A DNA stretch of 64,000 bases, from assembly GCA_008828725.1 (NCBI GenBank), contig MEHQ01001895.1, forward strand, positions 62,001 to 126,000. The letters run 5' to 3'. Origin of the DNA: Saccharina japonica. Lineage: Eukaryota; Sar; Phaeophyceae; Laminariales; Laminariaceae. The translations under genes were made by a program, and so were the position numbers. Below, one piece after another: positions 21,274 to 32,239 of this stretch (position 1 is the first letter of the stretch; each line of letters opens with the position of its first letter). The notes under the pieces are model-generated. The model saw only the letters and a program-made list of their open reading frames with translations, had not been told where the DNA came from and made no database searches.

Positions 21274-21588
21274 ATGGGCTCGGCCTGCAGCAGCGGTACC
21301 AGTGCCGCCGATCCCTTGCCGACCGATCCCCACCACCCGGCGAATGTTGCTGAAATAGAAGCCAAGGAAGATACCAAATCACCGCGGAAGACCCGGAAGA
21401 GCACTACGAGCAGCTGGGGGACAAGCGGCCGTTCTAGCCACACGGGCGGTTCGATGTTCGCCGGCGGTGGTTGGGGAGGTGGTGGGTTTGGTGGTGGTGG
21501 TGGTTTTGGCGGAGGTGATTGTGGTGGTGGCGGTTTTGGTGGAGGCGGCGGGGGCGACGGAGGCTGCTGTGGCGGCGGGGGCTGCTGA
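21274..21588 (+). CDS. Small MGxxCS glycine-rich protein, paralogue 2
   Basis: Encodes 104 residues. Order: MGSACSSGTSAADP (predicted N-myristoyl plus palmitoyl anchor), a Pro/His spacer, an acidic-then-basic segment ending TKSPRKTRKS (about residues 35-44), a Ser/Thr/Gly linker, then from about residue 63 a GGGGWGGGGFGGGG-type tail broken by cysteines and ending CCGGGGC. Length equals paralogue 3 exactly. The ATG lies 43 nt downstream of a strong acceptor-like site, and an in-frame upstream ATG at 21157 lies before that site, so it is not used as the start. The 3' region (GAGGGAGGCTCTGAGAAAGC after TGA) is shared with paralogue 1. Coding bases are much richer in GC than the surroundings. The function is unknown; a peripheral membrane protein is the natural prediction. 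Confidence 0.78.
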   Translation: MGSACSSGTSAADPLPTDPHHPANVAEIEAKEDTKSPRKTRKSTTSSWGTSGRSSHTGGSMFAGGGWGGGGFGGGGGFGGGDCGGGGFGGGGGGDGGCCGGGGC

Positions 21589-21961
21589 GGGAGGCTCTGA
21601 GAAAGCCCGTCTGGACTGAATCAAAAGACGAATTGTATCTACGCTCATACAGGCGGTGTTTCAGTAGTGATGTTTCGGTTTGGTTGGGTTACCGGTTCGC
21701 GACAGAAACGATGCCTGTGACGGCCTGAAATCAATGTATACGACGATAGTAGCATACCTTTGTTTTTTACATTCCTTTTTTGTTTGGCAAGGGCGGTCGT
21801 CGCTTTTGATTTTTTTATTATATGCTCGTGGTCGTTGAACCGAATGGGCCGAGTTGAGGTATAGAGGTAGCACTGGTTTGAACGCTAACGTTTTAGACTG
21901 GCTATTACTGGCCGCCATTTGTATGCACCTAAAATGAGAAGCGGCGGCGGAGACTGCTGTG

Positions 21962-22336
21962 GACGCGTGCTACGATAGAGGCATATACCGTTTTTTGGCT
22001 GAAATGGTTTCTGAATGATCGGGCTCCTTAGCCTCAAAGCGTCGGACTTCATTCCAGTGTTGCAATACCTTTCGTTTTATAGCTAGGGAGCCGTCCCACG
22101 TTAGGGGCGTAGCAGAATTTTCTGAGCTCCTCACATGAGGAGCTCAATATGTCACCCGAAACATGACTTCGGAAACATTCGTTCGAGTAAATCCGAACCA
22201 AACCTTCCAATGCGGTAGCCCGAAAACAAATATACCAGTAAAATATGAATAGTATCGAGTGGTTACTCACGTGAGAAGCACAACCGGTCGGAACACATTG
22301 AGCCTAAAAGTGGTACCCCTACCGTGGGATTGCTCT
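21962..22336 (+). mobile_element. GACGC-TIR element, rearranged
   Basis: Left end GACGCGTGCTACGATAGAGG at 21962 and internal 'tggctgaaatggtttctgaa' and 'cgggctccttagcc' are intact. The second half is rearranged and the right end survives only as ACCCCTACCGTGGGATTGCT. Confidence 0.6.
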
Positions 22337-22834
22337 AGGCCTGTTTATGGTATGCGGTAGCTTGATACAGGTTTGAGGGTATATGGGATTTAATATAATG
22401 TGGGGTTTCGTATGAAGTATGGGGGCTAATTGTGTATGCCTCGGTCGCTGGAAGGCTGGAGCTGCTCCCTACGGGGGCAGTCGCTGATGAAAATGATACG
22501 GTACTTCATCCACACCCAATAACCGACTTAGACCAATCACCGAGTTTGACCAATACGGTAAGCCAAGACCGATACGCACCAACACGGCCTTGCAATTAAT
22601 AGCATGCAATACACATTGGGTTCACTACACATGGGATGCAATGCACATTTGATGCTAATCTCAGATCAGGATCCTCGTCAGTGGGGAAACGTTTTATGCC
22701 TAAACGTCCATCCCCTACCGTAGCATGCCTCTGGAAACCCTACCGGGGGGGTTGAACGGGATAATGCCGTAATCTGCGGCTGGGATAGTGGAGAGGGTTA
22801 TGGCGGTTGACACTCTCGAGAAGGACTCGCGCCG

Positions 22835-23085
22835 GACGCGTGCTACGACAGAGGTGGCAATTTGTGGCTGAAATATGTGCCGAATGATCGAGCTCCTTAA
22901 CCCACAATCGTGAGACTTTCATTCTTGTGTTGAAATATTTTCCATACTATAATAGACTCAGGTCATGGAAATGTTCATCGGGTAGCACCTTTTTTTCCCT
23001 CCAAAACTAGTTTTTCGGTGAGGTATGGAGCTACTGAAGTTAGGGGCTCAGAAAAGCATGTTGCATCTCTGTCGTAGCATGCGTC
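22835..23085 (+). mobile_element. GACGC-TIR element, 251 bp, with near-empty site
   Basis: GACGCGTGCTACGACAGAGG to GTCGTAGCATGCGTC, with the usual internal words. Copy B of the segmental duplication lacks it at the matching position (about 46675), showing that it inserted after or independently of the duplication. Confidence 0.8.
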
Positions 23086-24133
23086 GGCGCGGGTGGCGGA
23101 GGGTTGAGTTCCGGCGAAGGCGTTTCCCATGGAAGGTGTTGTCGAGAAGGTTGTACGTAGAGAGTTTCGATCGGACTATGACCAGTACAGTAGTGGTTCC
23201 TCTATCGTGTCGGTTTTAGTATCAGTGCCGGTTGATCGCCATAGGGCCGGTTGAATAGCTCGGCACCGATGGGATTCACCAGTGTGGTAGTGTGCGGAGT
23301 ATATAGTGCCGGTTGCCGCTATAGTGCCGGCCTTATCGGCTGGCGCATAACCACACTACGGAACGAACATTAAGGTGTGTACTGTATATATACATACATA
23401 TCGGGAGACGGGGGGGTCGAACTGAACTCGAACTGAACAGCTTGCCACATGCGGGTGTCTGTCGAAACTCGCCGAAGTCATGCCTTCAGTTGAGATTTAG
23501 GGAAAAACGAAGACTCCTACTGCGGCTGGAAAAGTGCACACCTTGGACATCGATATGACGAGCACGTGCACGCTTGTTATTCGGCGAACCAAATTGCTGT
23601 GAATAGGGGTCACACGTACCCTGTTGCGAGTTTGCGTGGAAAGCATATCGGTCCGTGAAGTACAGGACGGAGGTCCTCGAGGCATGCGCATGGTACACTT
23701 ACATTTTTCGGTGGTTATCTCCCTGCACGTTTTGGCGTGGGAATGTGCGAAGGTTGTTCGTAAACATGTGTATGGTGTGTGTTTACAGGTACATAGTTCC
23801 TGCGGCGTTTCGTTCCAAGTATAGGGTCGGTAAGGCAGGTTACTCCACAGTTGATGTGCCTGATCTACGATGCGGGATGAGCACAGACGCTGGGCGTGCT
23901 GGACGGGGATGGGTAGAAGTGTATCGCTTTGAATGTTACAACACACACAATATGTACAGCAAGATGAGGTGCGCACTGTTTTCTCCTGTGCACCAGCGAA
24001 CGGCTGGCTGCTGTCTGAAGCGAGTGAGGGTCAGTCCATAGTTCAACAGCTCTGGTCGTAACGGGAACACTGGAATTCCAGCACCAGACGTGGTTGTTGA
24101 TCTCCCGAGTTAAGCCCACTTGGTGTGTACGAG

Positions 24134-24883
24134 CTGGTTCAGGCAGATCACCCAAAATTTCGTCAGTCACGAATGTCGCATGCAATAGCAACTCCAATGT
24201 CACATTGTTGGTATCATACTGACCGCCATGAACAGTGGAAGAGGGTGACATCGCCAGTTTTTTGTTCAGGGACCTAAAACTGGCGCTACCGCCGAAAATG
24301 TGGCCCGACCAATCACAGGCCTTCAAATTGGTCAACAATAGTCAGGCGTTTCCGTAGGAAAACATGTTTTCCCCCCATTTTTTTTTCTGAACGAGCCGCT
24401 TCCAGGTGGTCCAAGGCATGTTTGTCCAAAGTTTCACGCAAATATACGAAGATCTGACTGCGTATCATCATATTAAGTCATATTTAATGCCCAAAATCGA
24501 TTCTATACTGAAACTAAGTAATTACGAGGCGACGCCTATTTTTGCACTTTTACCGCATAAAAGTCCAAATGTCCACGCCGTTTTTTGGAGATAAGACCCT
24601 GAAATTTGGTACACGTGTTTTATGCGCCCTACCCGAGCCTTTTACGAATGGGTTTTTTATTTATTTATTTTTTCGTCGGAAATTTCGGATCTCTTAAGAC
24701 CCAAATTTCCCCAAAAAATACAAAACAAGCAACATCTGACGGAAAACAAAACAAAAACAAAAACCTCCGTTAAAGTCTCGGGTAGGGCGCATAAAACACG
24801 TGTGCCAAATTTCAGGGTCTATCTCCAAAAAACGGCGTGGACATTCGCCACTGAATGAATTTTGGGTGATATGCCTGAACCAG
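24134..24883. mobile_element. Foldback element inside copy A
   Basis: Ends CTGGTTCAGGCA and TGCCTGAACCAG, followed inward by 'atcacccaaaatt' and its complement. A second, inner pair of inverted arms (24565-24640 and 24776-24850, sharing 'ccacgccgttttttggaga' and 'cacgtgttttatgcgcccta') lies within the element. Absent from copy B. Confidence 0.75.
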
Positions 24884-24890
24884 CCTGTAT

Positions 24891-25063
24891 ACAGTACGCG
24901 ACAGGTGTTAAAGATCTGATCATTAAGCGTTTGAGACTGAGATTTTGATAACATAATTAGAATGCGACCTCTCTGTACTGAACATAGTGTGGGACACACC
25001 CAGTCCTACATAATACTTCCAGTGTGGCCAAAAAAGAGAAATTCTTAGCATATGTCGCGTACT
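24891..25063. mobile_element. MITE with AGTACGCGACA ends
   Basis: ACAGTACGCGACAGGTGTTA at the left and TGTCGCGTACT at the right. A second copy with the same ends is at 58288-58462. Absent from copy B. Confidence 0.6.
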
Positions 25064-25460
25064 TTAGCCTACAGACAAAAACAGAGGAAAGGGGAAAACG
25101 TATGAATGGAACGCAGGAGAGCATGGGAGCGCAACGTACGAAGAGGTACCTCTACTGGCCACAACATGCACACAAATCGCCGCTATTCGCCGTGCGACCT
25201 GAGGTGCGCTAAGTGATGTAGCACAATTTTCCGTGCCAGATTAAGGCTACTGCCATGAGCAGTCTTGTGATGTGAAACCACGGCGGAGTACTGTATATCA
25301 CGACACCAAAAAACAATTCAATGCCACGACTTGCAAAACATAGGTGTTGTCAAAGGTTGCAACAAAATCCCCACGGAACAAACGACATCGAATCAGGAAA
25401 GGGTAATGGAAAGCCCGATACGCAATCCCACAATAAGCAAAAGTGATAGGGACCGCATCT

Positions 25461-25569
25461 ATTATGGGGGACCCTAGTATATAGGATTAAGTATTGCAAG
25501 TAAAGATAGGGAAATATATACTGTAGATTGTGTGTACCGCAGGCCCTATTTACTATGGCCTCCCGTAAT
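25461..25569 (+). mobile_element. Short CATAGTAAATAGG MITE
   Basis: Ends ATTATGGGGGACCCTAGTAT and TTTACTATGGCCTCCCGTAAT. It is at the same position in copy B (48112-48219), so it predates the duplication. Confidence 0.65.
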
Positions 25570-25754
25570 AAACGCGTGCGGCGATATACCAGGTATATAT
25601 ATATACGAGGGCAGGGGTTAGGAGATAAAACTGCCGTAAATTGGAGTTAGTTCTCAAAATGCATAGCAAAACATATACGCTACCAGATACGCAAAAGCAA
25701 CAGTATGCTACAAAATAAAAAGAATGCCTACTGATTCAAGACATGCGAGGGATA

Positions 25755-26385
25755 CGGCCACACTTTGTTTTACATTGAAACATATATAAGGGCACTAATA
25801 TAAACTCCGAATCTAAACGAAGCTGTTAACATGCCAACTGACTAGTAGTGTATGGAGTTCTTAAACTGGCCTGTGTTTGTTCAACACAACAGCAGTAGTG
25901 AGGAGACGAACACCTGACGCAAGTAAGTTTAACAAACGTTTCAGTGCTAAATACTATGACCCAATTTATCTTTGCCACCATATCAAGTATCATTCCCTTA
26001 CGGAATGATCGCCACAATTTATTATGATGGATTTGTAGCGCATAAAGAGGGGGGTACTGCTGTGGAGGGCAGGTTTTGGGGAAAGTTCGTAGAATCTTCG
26101 TTGCACATGTACCCATAGAAGATTCACCAGAAATGTTATCACATCCGAGTATCTTTCCGAGAACCGGGAGAACTCGGCTTAATAACCCGAGCCTCCTTGA
26201 ACTTGAGGCGGGCCTTGTTTGCCCTCCAGAACCTCACTTGATCTATCACTTCTCCACGCTGCTAACCCAACGTGGAGGGCTCTCTCCTTGCCCTACATAT
26301 AAACAGGAAAAGTGCAGCCCTCGGTAGCGGGTCAAAGCTACCACATCACTTGGGACCTCTGGGACTCTACGAGAGTAGGGGCCCC
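25755..26385. other. Copy A-specific insertion, unassigned
   Basis: About 630 bp present in copy A but not B. No terminal repeats could be read with confidence, and no frame or RNA structure was recognised. 'ggagggc' inverted pairs near 26060 and 26270 hint at a hairpin. Confidence 0.4.
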
Positions 26386-26901
26386 ATATAGCACCTGCCT
26401 TGTGTTTTTATAGGTCCCTCGCTATAGAAGTTCCATTATACCCCCATTATACCCCCATTAAACCTCCATTATCCCCCCAAAACTACTGTGTTTTTGCACA
26501 AATGAATGAACAAATGTTATGAACAACTCCATCATCTGTTTCAGTAGGCGCTTCACGAAACAAAGTGTGTACCGCAGAAAGGATACCGGGCGCAGCAGTT
26601 AGTTCATCGGTTTGGGAATATGCTAACAGTCAGTAGTAACCAGCAATGGTCAGCCGTAGTCAGTCATACATATTCGGCCAAAAAGTGTTAGTCCTATCGT
26701 AGCAGGCGTTTCTATTAGCAAATACCTGGTACCCGTTAACATTGTAAATAGTCCTATCGTACAAGGCGTTTCGCCGTAAAAAACAACAGCACCAACCATC
26801 CCATCAATTTAGTTGATGTGCAATCACAAAGGCATGCTATACGATTGGATGGCGAGGCTGGAGTTTCCGCCGGTTAGTGCTTTGTCACAGATTTTTAAGA
26901 A

Positions 26902-27372
26902 CACAAAATAGCCGATTTTCCTAATCGAGAATAATTGCCTTTCTTTCCGATGAGAATGGAAACTGAAAATATTGGTTTTTGAATTGTAAGAAGAGGTGTA
27001 CTTCTCTCACAGTCAAAATGTACACGGTAAACTATTGTCAGTGGTGACAGCCCTCGATGACACAAAACAATATCGAAATCAGCATCGGCAGTCTCAAAAT
27101 ATCGAAGAGCCAAGAAGATCGGGATTTATGGGCAGGTGTGTACAGTACCTCGCCCATAAATGCCTATTCCCATATATCCTCTGTTTTACGAGCCTGTCAA
27201 ATTTGATTTCAATTTTTTTTTCGTGGATCGATACCTACCATCGAGGAACATATATTCTAGGTTACTTTTTTATTGTGAGCGAAATACAACTGGTGAAAAA
27301 CAACGAAGGACTAAAATCGATTTTCATTCTCATCGGAAAGGCAATTCTCAAATAGGAAAATGGGCTGTTGTA
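26902..27372. mobile_element. TIR element, GATTTTCCTAAT family
   Basis: Left 'gccgattttcctaatcgaga' with CCGATGAGAATG, and right CATTCTCATCGGAAAGGCAA with 'ggaaaatgggctg', are inverted. The longer relative is 33675-35307. A 119-codon frame spans the interior but shows no domain. Just before it, 26765-26880 matches 51606-51725 ('tagttgatgtgcaatc'). Confidence 0.65.
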
Positions 27373-27401
27373 TGGTGATTTTCATTTTCAAATGACACCA
27401 A

Positions 27402-27630
27402 AACTGTCGAGAGCGCATATTATAGCGTGGGTAAGCACAATTCGACGAGAGTTGACGAGAGAAGTGTGCGCTGAAATCTTCTCGCGATAAAAATGCAAGG
27501 CAAGAACCGTAGTGGGGGGGCGGGGAGAAGAGCCCTCTTTATGACCCCGGGTCTGAGTTACGACTATTAATAGGAAGGAGAGAGAAGGGAAGGGCGAAGA
27601 TAATAAATGGTCTGGAAAACAAAATAAAAT
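27402..27630 (+). mobile_element. SINE, head-truncated
   Basis: Starts at 'gagagcgcatattatagcgtgggtaagc', then the common body 'aattcgacgagagttgacga', 'cttctcgcgataaaaatgca', 'gaccccgggtctgagttac' and an A-rich tail. Confidence 0.7.
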
Positions 27631-27684
27631 ACAACATTACTCGTACGAAGAAGACCAAAGGCCCCGCTGGTCTGAAGCGGGGGG

Positions 27685-28200
27685 GGGGCATACAAGGCTT
27701 AGATTGGGTGGGTGATCGGGTTTGCCTTTTACCACAGTAGCCCAACGGACTATTATTGCCTTAACACAAGGTAGAAGCTTTTACTTGTAATGTATGTACA
27801 AGTACTGTAGTATTATTGTATAACGATGTAGCGTGCATCTTATACAAACAACATGTCAAAATGAGTTATTTTATCTGAAGCATTTAGTTATCATATATAC
27901 GTATAGTCATATAGCCCATGGGAAGAGTCACCCGCTGAAAACGAAGACTATTATTATTATCTTTGCCATCCGACAATGATGTGCAGCATGATCTTCAGCG
28001 TTGATCACTCATAAAATTCCCAAAAGCAGAAACCCACGGAAACCAAGGAAACCTATGCGTACAGATAGATACCGGGGAGCATAGTAAATAGATAGGGCCA
28101 CATATTGTTAGCAAAATGAGTTCTTCAGTAAGTTGATTTTTGTGTGCACCGTAGGTCCTATTTACTAGTATTTAATATGCCCCCCCCGTAATAGTATAAA
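27685..28200 (+). repeat. Long repeat shared with 12625-13045
   Basis: Collinear with the 12.6-kb block. Contains a 'ccatccgacaatg' repeat (27958-28060) and a short MITE (28070-28193) with ends ACCGGGGAGCATAGTAAATA and CCCCCCCGTAAT. Confidence 0.6.
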
Positions 28201-28796
28201 TCTTGCTTCATACGAACCAATATACGGTTACCGTATACTGGTATATATTATACGTCGGAGTAATTACGAGTATCATATCTACGTCGCGCAGGCTTTTGTT
28301 GACACCGGGAGTAAACCATCAACGAGAGGAAGAAGTTATATTTAACTGTCAGAGCACGGCCGTCGGAAACATGTTGTTGCTATTTTTAACCCGCCGTCGG
28401 TTTCGTGTCGCATCGGTTTGACTCGATTCAAGTAGCGTTTCATACGCCTGGAGCACCAACAAAAAGGGAACCCAGGGGGTATCATGAGAGGTGCGTCGGT
28501 ACGTGTCGTTTTGTTTACAATGAGGCCAGCCCCGCCCGCAGCTCGAAGCACATTGTGCACGCAGCAGCTCCAGACAGATGGAGCCAGTCCTTGACGCCGA
28601 TTACGGCAAGGTCTTGCCATGTACACTGCCAGAGTTAGTTAGAAAGTGCGGCCCCGTGTGTTGTATAATATGTGCCAAGGACTTGAGGTATCATACTTCG
28701 TACGTAAAAATGAGTACACGTACAAGCAAAGCAGACGAGGTCGACAATAACGACGATGACAGCATCCTTTGCACCTAATGAGCCTGAGGCTTCTGG

Positions 28797-28850
28797 TGCT
28801 GCTTGCTGCAGTTGTTTTTGCTGCTGTTGCTGCTGCTGCTGTTGCTGCTG

Positions 28851-28884
<34 letters not shown>
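28797..28884. repeat. CTG trinucleotide repeat
   Basis: Interrupted (CTG)n with TTG and CTA variants, longest pure run about 10 units near 28856-28882. A 70-codon frame (28769-28981) reads it as polyalanine after a hydrophobic start, and another reads it as polycysteine. I regard both as by-products of the repeat. Confidence 0.85.
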
Positions 28885-28886
<2 letters not shown>

Positions 28887-29319
28887 TCGTGGTGAGAGCG
28901 CCCTCCCAGCAATCAAACGAGCGTCGAATGGCTCCTAGAAAAGAGGCACCTGGAAAGAAAGGGGAAGATAAACACTTCTAACTGTATAACTTCAAAGCTC
29001 CGCATCGTGGACACCACTACCAGATCTGTTATTTAATATTGTTTATGTGGTGCTTTCAGCAGCGACGAAGTTTCCTTGCGCCCTTTGCTTGATATCTCAT
29101 ATATACCCCGATGAGTTGAGCTGAACTGAACTACAGTATATTATGGATAGCTCCCGATGTTTCCTTTTGAATGCGGTTGTTACCACACTGGGCGTCCAAC
29201 TATACTGTCCGTGGTAGCGGCGTTGCTGAGGGCATCTCAAGGGGGAGGGGGACCCGAAAAACACCTCAAGCTCCAGCCACTCACGTCAAAAACGCCGGGA
29301 AATTAATCGAATTATTTTA

Positions 29320-29630
29320 TTTTTATCAAATAAAAGTATTCCTTTTTTTAAGAATATGCGCCGCTTGTAAAAAAGAATCGCCGTTTGTCCTTTTGCCCCG
29401 ACTTTTGCCTGCCCGTTTTTTCACTCAGCATCTTCTCGTCGTCCATAACAGCAGTCCCTTACCGAAGCCGACAGCAGACACGCGGCGAGGCCCTGCACAA
29501 CAAAAATTTCGGAAGGTGCTTTTTCTACTACCGACCGGGAACCGCCTGTACTACGTACTGCTGCTGTCGCTGTGAAGAAGCAAAAAAAGGCAGAGACCCA
29601 AGTGAGTGTTGAGTGAAACTATGCGTGGCC
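29320..29630 (+). repeat. Repeat shared with 13060-13400
   Basis: Same order of landmarks as the 13-kb copy, ending CCCAAGTGAGTGTTGAGTGA and 'ctatgcgtggcctac'. The downstream acceptor seen in the 13-kb copy is missing. Confidence 0.5.
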
Positions 29631-29637
29631 TACAATT

Positions 29638-30024
29638 TTATATGTATACTTCGTATGTAAAATAGAAAGCTGCATATATATGTTGTCGATGTACTGTAGT
29701 AGTATAACAGTACGTCGTAGTGGTAGGTTGTCGTAATTTATCACTTGGAGTTTGTGCGGAGGGACGTCTGCTGTGGCCCGTGCCGGGGGCGCCCTGGGCC
29801 GTCTCGGCCCCGGATTTCGCCGACGACGGGTGTGCTGGGGTGGGCAAGGGGCGAAACCGGTCCTCGGGTAGCGCGGCGGCCCGCGCTCGCTTGGGCACGA
29901 CGGGCGCCCCCGGCTCCCTGCGCCTGCTGTACTTTCGTTTGAGGGGTGTCGGCACGTGGTTGGTATATAAGGGCGGTTCCGGCGCAAAAACGAAGTCATG
30001 TTCGGTTATTATATTGTCGGACAT
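29638..30024 (-). CDS. Candidate exon in GC-rich island, function unknown
   Basis: From ATG at 30024 the minus strand encodes 128 residues starting MSDNIITEHDFVFAPEPP, then a strongly basic stretch PLKRKYSRRREPGAP..PKRARAAA (about residues 27-50), which looks like a bipartite nuclear localisation signal, then a Pro/Ser/Ala-rich part. The last 25-30 residues are read from AT-rich DNA, so a splice site or a real stop may lie near 29740. The frame is open for 46 more codons upstream. The island (about 29740-30320) is far richer in GC than its flanks. Coding status is inferred from composition only; another strand or frame remains possible. Confidence 0.3.
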   Translation of the reverse strand: MSDNIITEHDFVFAPEPPLYTNHVPTPLKRKYSRRREPGAPVVPKRARAAALPEDRFRPLPTPAHPSSAKSGAETAQGAPGTGHSRRPSAQTPSDKLRQPTTTTYCYTTTVHRQHIYAAFYFTYEVYI

Positions 30025-31002
30025 CAAATTATTGCGGAGATGCGTTCGGGTGCCCTCGCGACGACACTGATTGAGCGTTAGAACGGCCGCCGACGGGAAC
30101 GGCGAGAAAAACGCGAGGTAGGCGCCGGGGGAGACAGGATCGGAGAGGAGGGCTCGCCTCATCCGGGCGGAGGCGGTGCCGGGCTGGTGGAGAAAGCGGC
30201 GTCGCGCATACCAGGCCGTCAGAAGCGAGCCCCCCTTGATTTTGTTTTGAAGGAGTTCCAGTTTTTCCCGAAATAATTATTCTCCGGGGATATTTGTTTC
30301 TTTCGACACACGTCGAACACCACACCCGCCCCTGAGATGATGTTACATAACCAACAGATGAAACGGTTTATTGTGTGAATACAGTAGTATTTCGCAACCG
30401 CGCTCTGTTATTTACATGAAGCGTGTAGGTGTATTCTTCACAATAAACCGTCCTTTCGACCTGTCGGCATCTAGCACACCGAGTACCGGTATACCCGTGC
30501 CGAATACTGCCTTGCAATGAAGTACATTATTACTATTCACTGCTACTCATACTAATTGTTTTCCAAACCATCCTATGGACATCCCAGATAAACTACTGCC
30601 GTAATAAATACAAGACGTACCTCAGTCGCGTCTAGACATACACACATCTATAATGTATTAAAACTTACAAAACAAACGATACAACTTAATTCGGGGACGC
30701 CATGTTTCCAGTTGGTGCAGACTTGTTTGTTAGCCTAGGAGCCTTCAGGTTTTATTTAGGTGTCACCTCGAACCATATAAAATACAACCTGCGCATCGCA
30801 ACAGCAGTTGAAATAGAAACAGCAGCTTATTATTCCCCGAAGAAACACTCTCAACTTCGTTGATTATACTTAAAATACAGCATAAAAACATCAACTACAA
30901 AACAACAGCAAGGCGTATACGTTTGTATAGGCGAGGGGAGGCACAAAAACATTTCGCCGAGACCCACGCTGCAATGTTGGCATTTCGGGCCTGCTGAGGG
31001 GG

Positions 31003-31210
31003 GGTGTACTCATGTCGTGCACGGCCGTAGTCATATGACCATAGACCCTCGCATCCCTACAATGCCGGGACGGAGCACGTTGGGTTTTCACCAACCAGGC
31101 AGAGGNAGGGGGGGGGTACTCATGTTGTGCACGGCCGTAGTCATATGACCATAGACCCTCGCATCCCTACAATGCCGGGACGGAGCACGTTGGGTTTTCA
31201 CCAACCAGGC
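31003..31210 (+). repeat. Two 103-bp tandem copies across an unknown base
   Basis: Each copy runs from a poly-G stretch through GTACTCATGTYGTGCACGGC to CACCAACCAGGC. They meet at the single unresolved base 31106, so the copy number may be an assembly artefact. Confidence 0.8.
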
Positions 31211-31793
31211 GGGGGGGTATTTATCACCATTACTAAATACTATACCACCACTCAACACTGATTCCTATACACAACAAGGGACTTGATCTTAGACTGGGGA
31301 CTGGGGACGAAACTATTATACTCGACTCGATTGCGCATTCATAGAGTCACTCCATCATTCAGAGCGGCAAGTATTCTACAACAGCAGTAGGTCCGTTTGG
31401 GAGTTTCGAGTACCCTGTATAGGCGAAAAACTTCCTTGCCTGATCCATGTACTTGCCTGATGCAACCTAATCCTAATCTAGCAGCCCATACAAGCCCATG
31501 TTTAACGTCAGGTGATTCAGGTGACTCGAGCTCAGTGCACCTACGAGGCTCTGCTTTGGAAACTAGAGGAGCTGCGGTGCGTTCGAACCAAAACGCGTCG
31601 ACACTGTTTCTTGAAACCGTCGAAAACACGGCGAGAATTAGCGCGACGCACAACGCACGACAAGCGCCTCCCACCTTTCGAACAACTGAGCGCGCGCACG
31701 CACACAGACACCCCCGTTTCGGTTGTGCCCGCCCCCGAAACATCCTGATTCAAGAGGGGGGGATCCCGGCGCAAGAGTTGTTGGCGCCATCTT

Positions 31794-31997
31794 GTGAAAT
31801 GTGGTATGTATTCAGGCTGCAAGTTCCCAGGACACGTCGGCGGAAACCACTACTACTACTACTGCTGTTGCTCGGAATGTAAGGTTACTTTGCATGTTCT
31901 TTGTGTGCAAGCTGCTTTGAACCCAACAGACAAGCCAGATGTGAGGCTGCATGGCACATCACCTACTGCCACACCGAGCGGTCGAAAACAAATGTAG
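31794..31997 (+). CDS. Possible transposase C-terminal zinc-ribbon fragment
   Basis: A 67-codon frame reading MKCGMYSGCKFPGH, then YYYYCCCSECKVTLHVLC. Paired cysteines, an aromatic run before the second pair, and a C-x2-C-x(n)-C pattern resemble the C-terminal cysteine-rich domain of piggyBac-type transposases. Neither the catalytic DDD domain nor the rest of the protein is visible. It lies inside the TIR element 30938-32226; the reversed copy near 35940-36000 keeps only 'KC..YSGC'. Likely a decayed remnant, and the assignment is tentative. Confidence 0.3.
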   Translation: MKCGMYSGCKFPGHVGGNHYYYYCCCSECKVTLHVLCVQAALNPTDKPDVRLHGTSPTATPSGRKQM

Positions 31998-32239
31998 CAG
32001 GTACTGCTGGGGCTGCTGAAGCAGCTGGGTAGTTCGGCCTGCCCAGCCAACAAAAATGCCGAGTCCAAGGTCTCCATGGACACGGCGCCCGCGGGCACAC
32101 ACTTGCTAATCAACTAGCTGACCTCGATACGGCTTCGAAATGAGTGTTTAGTTTGAGCAAAAATAAATGCATTCAGGGTTGGCTGAGGGGGGTAGTGTGG
32201 GTCTCGGATTTATTTTTGTGCGCCCTTGTATAGACACAT

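Larger units (their letters stand above)
22511..26746 (+). repeat. Segmental duplication, copy A
   Basis: Collinear with 46331-48763 on the same strand, from 'cacccaataaccgacttag' to 'attgtaaa'. By eye the aligned parts are roughly 85-90% alike. Copy A is about 1.8 kb longer, explained by insertions at 22835-23085, 24134-24883, 24891-25063 and about 25755-26385. A poly-TA run and 'cgggagacggg' follow the shared unit. No reading frame is conserved between the copies, so it looks non-coding. Confidence 0.85.
30938..32226 (+). mobile_element. AAGGGCGCAC-TIR element, copy 1
   Basis: Left 'gaggcacaaaaac..cgagacccac' and right 'gtgggtctcgg', TTTTGTGCGCCCTT are inverted. The interior matches 35678-37052 in reverse ('ccagtccccagtctaag', 'agcagcccatacaag', 'gtttcttgaaaccgtcgaaa'). 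A tandem duplication of another repeat (31003-31210, unknown base at 31106) sits near the left end. Confidence 0.65.

Noticed and set aside
22511-24041. Gene within the duplicated segment (for example the 128-codon frame at 23655)
   Set aside because: The corresponding frame is broken early in copy B, while the non-coding parts are equally conserved.
28756-28981. Polyalanine and polycysteine frames
   Set aside because: Alternative readings of one CTG repeat. No conserved flanks or paralogue.
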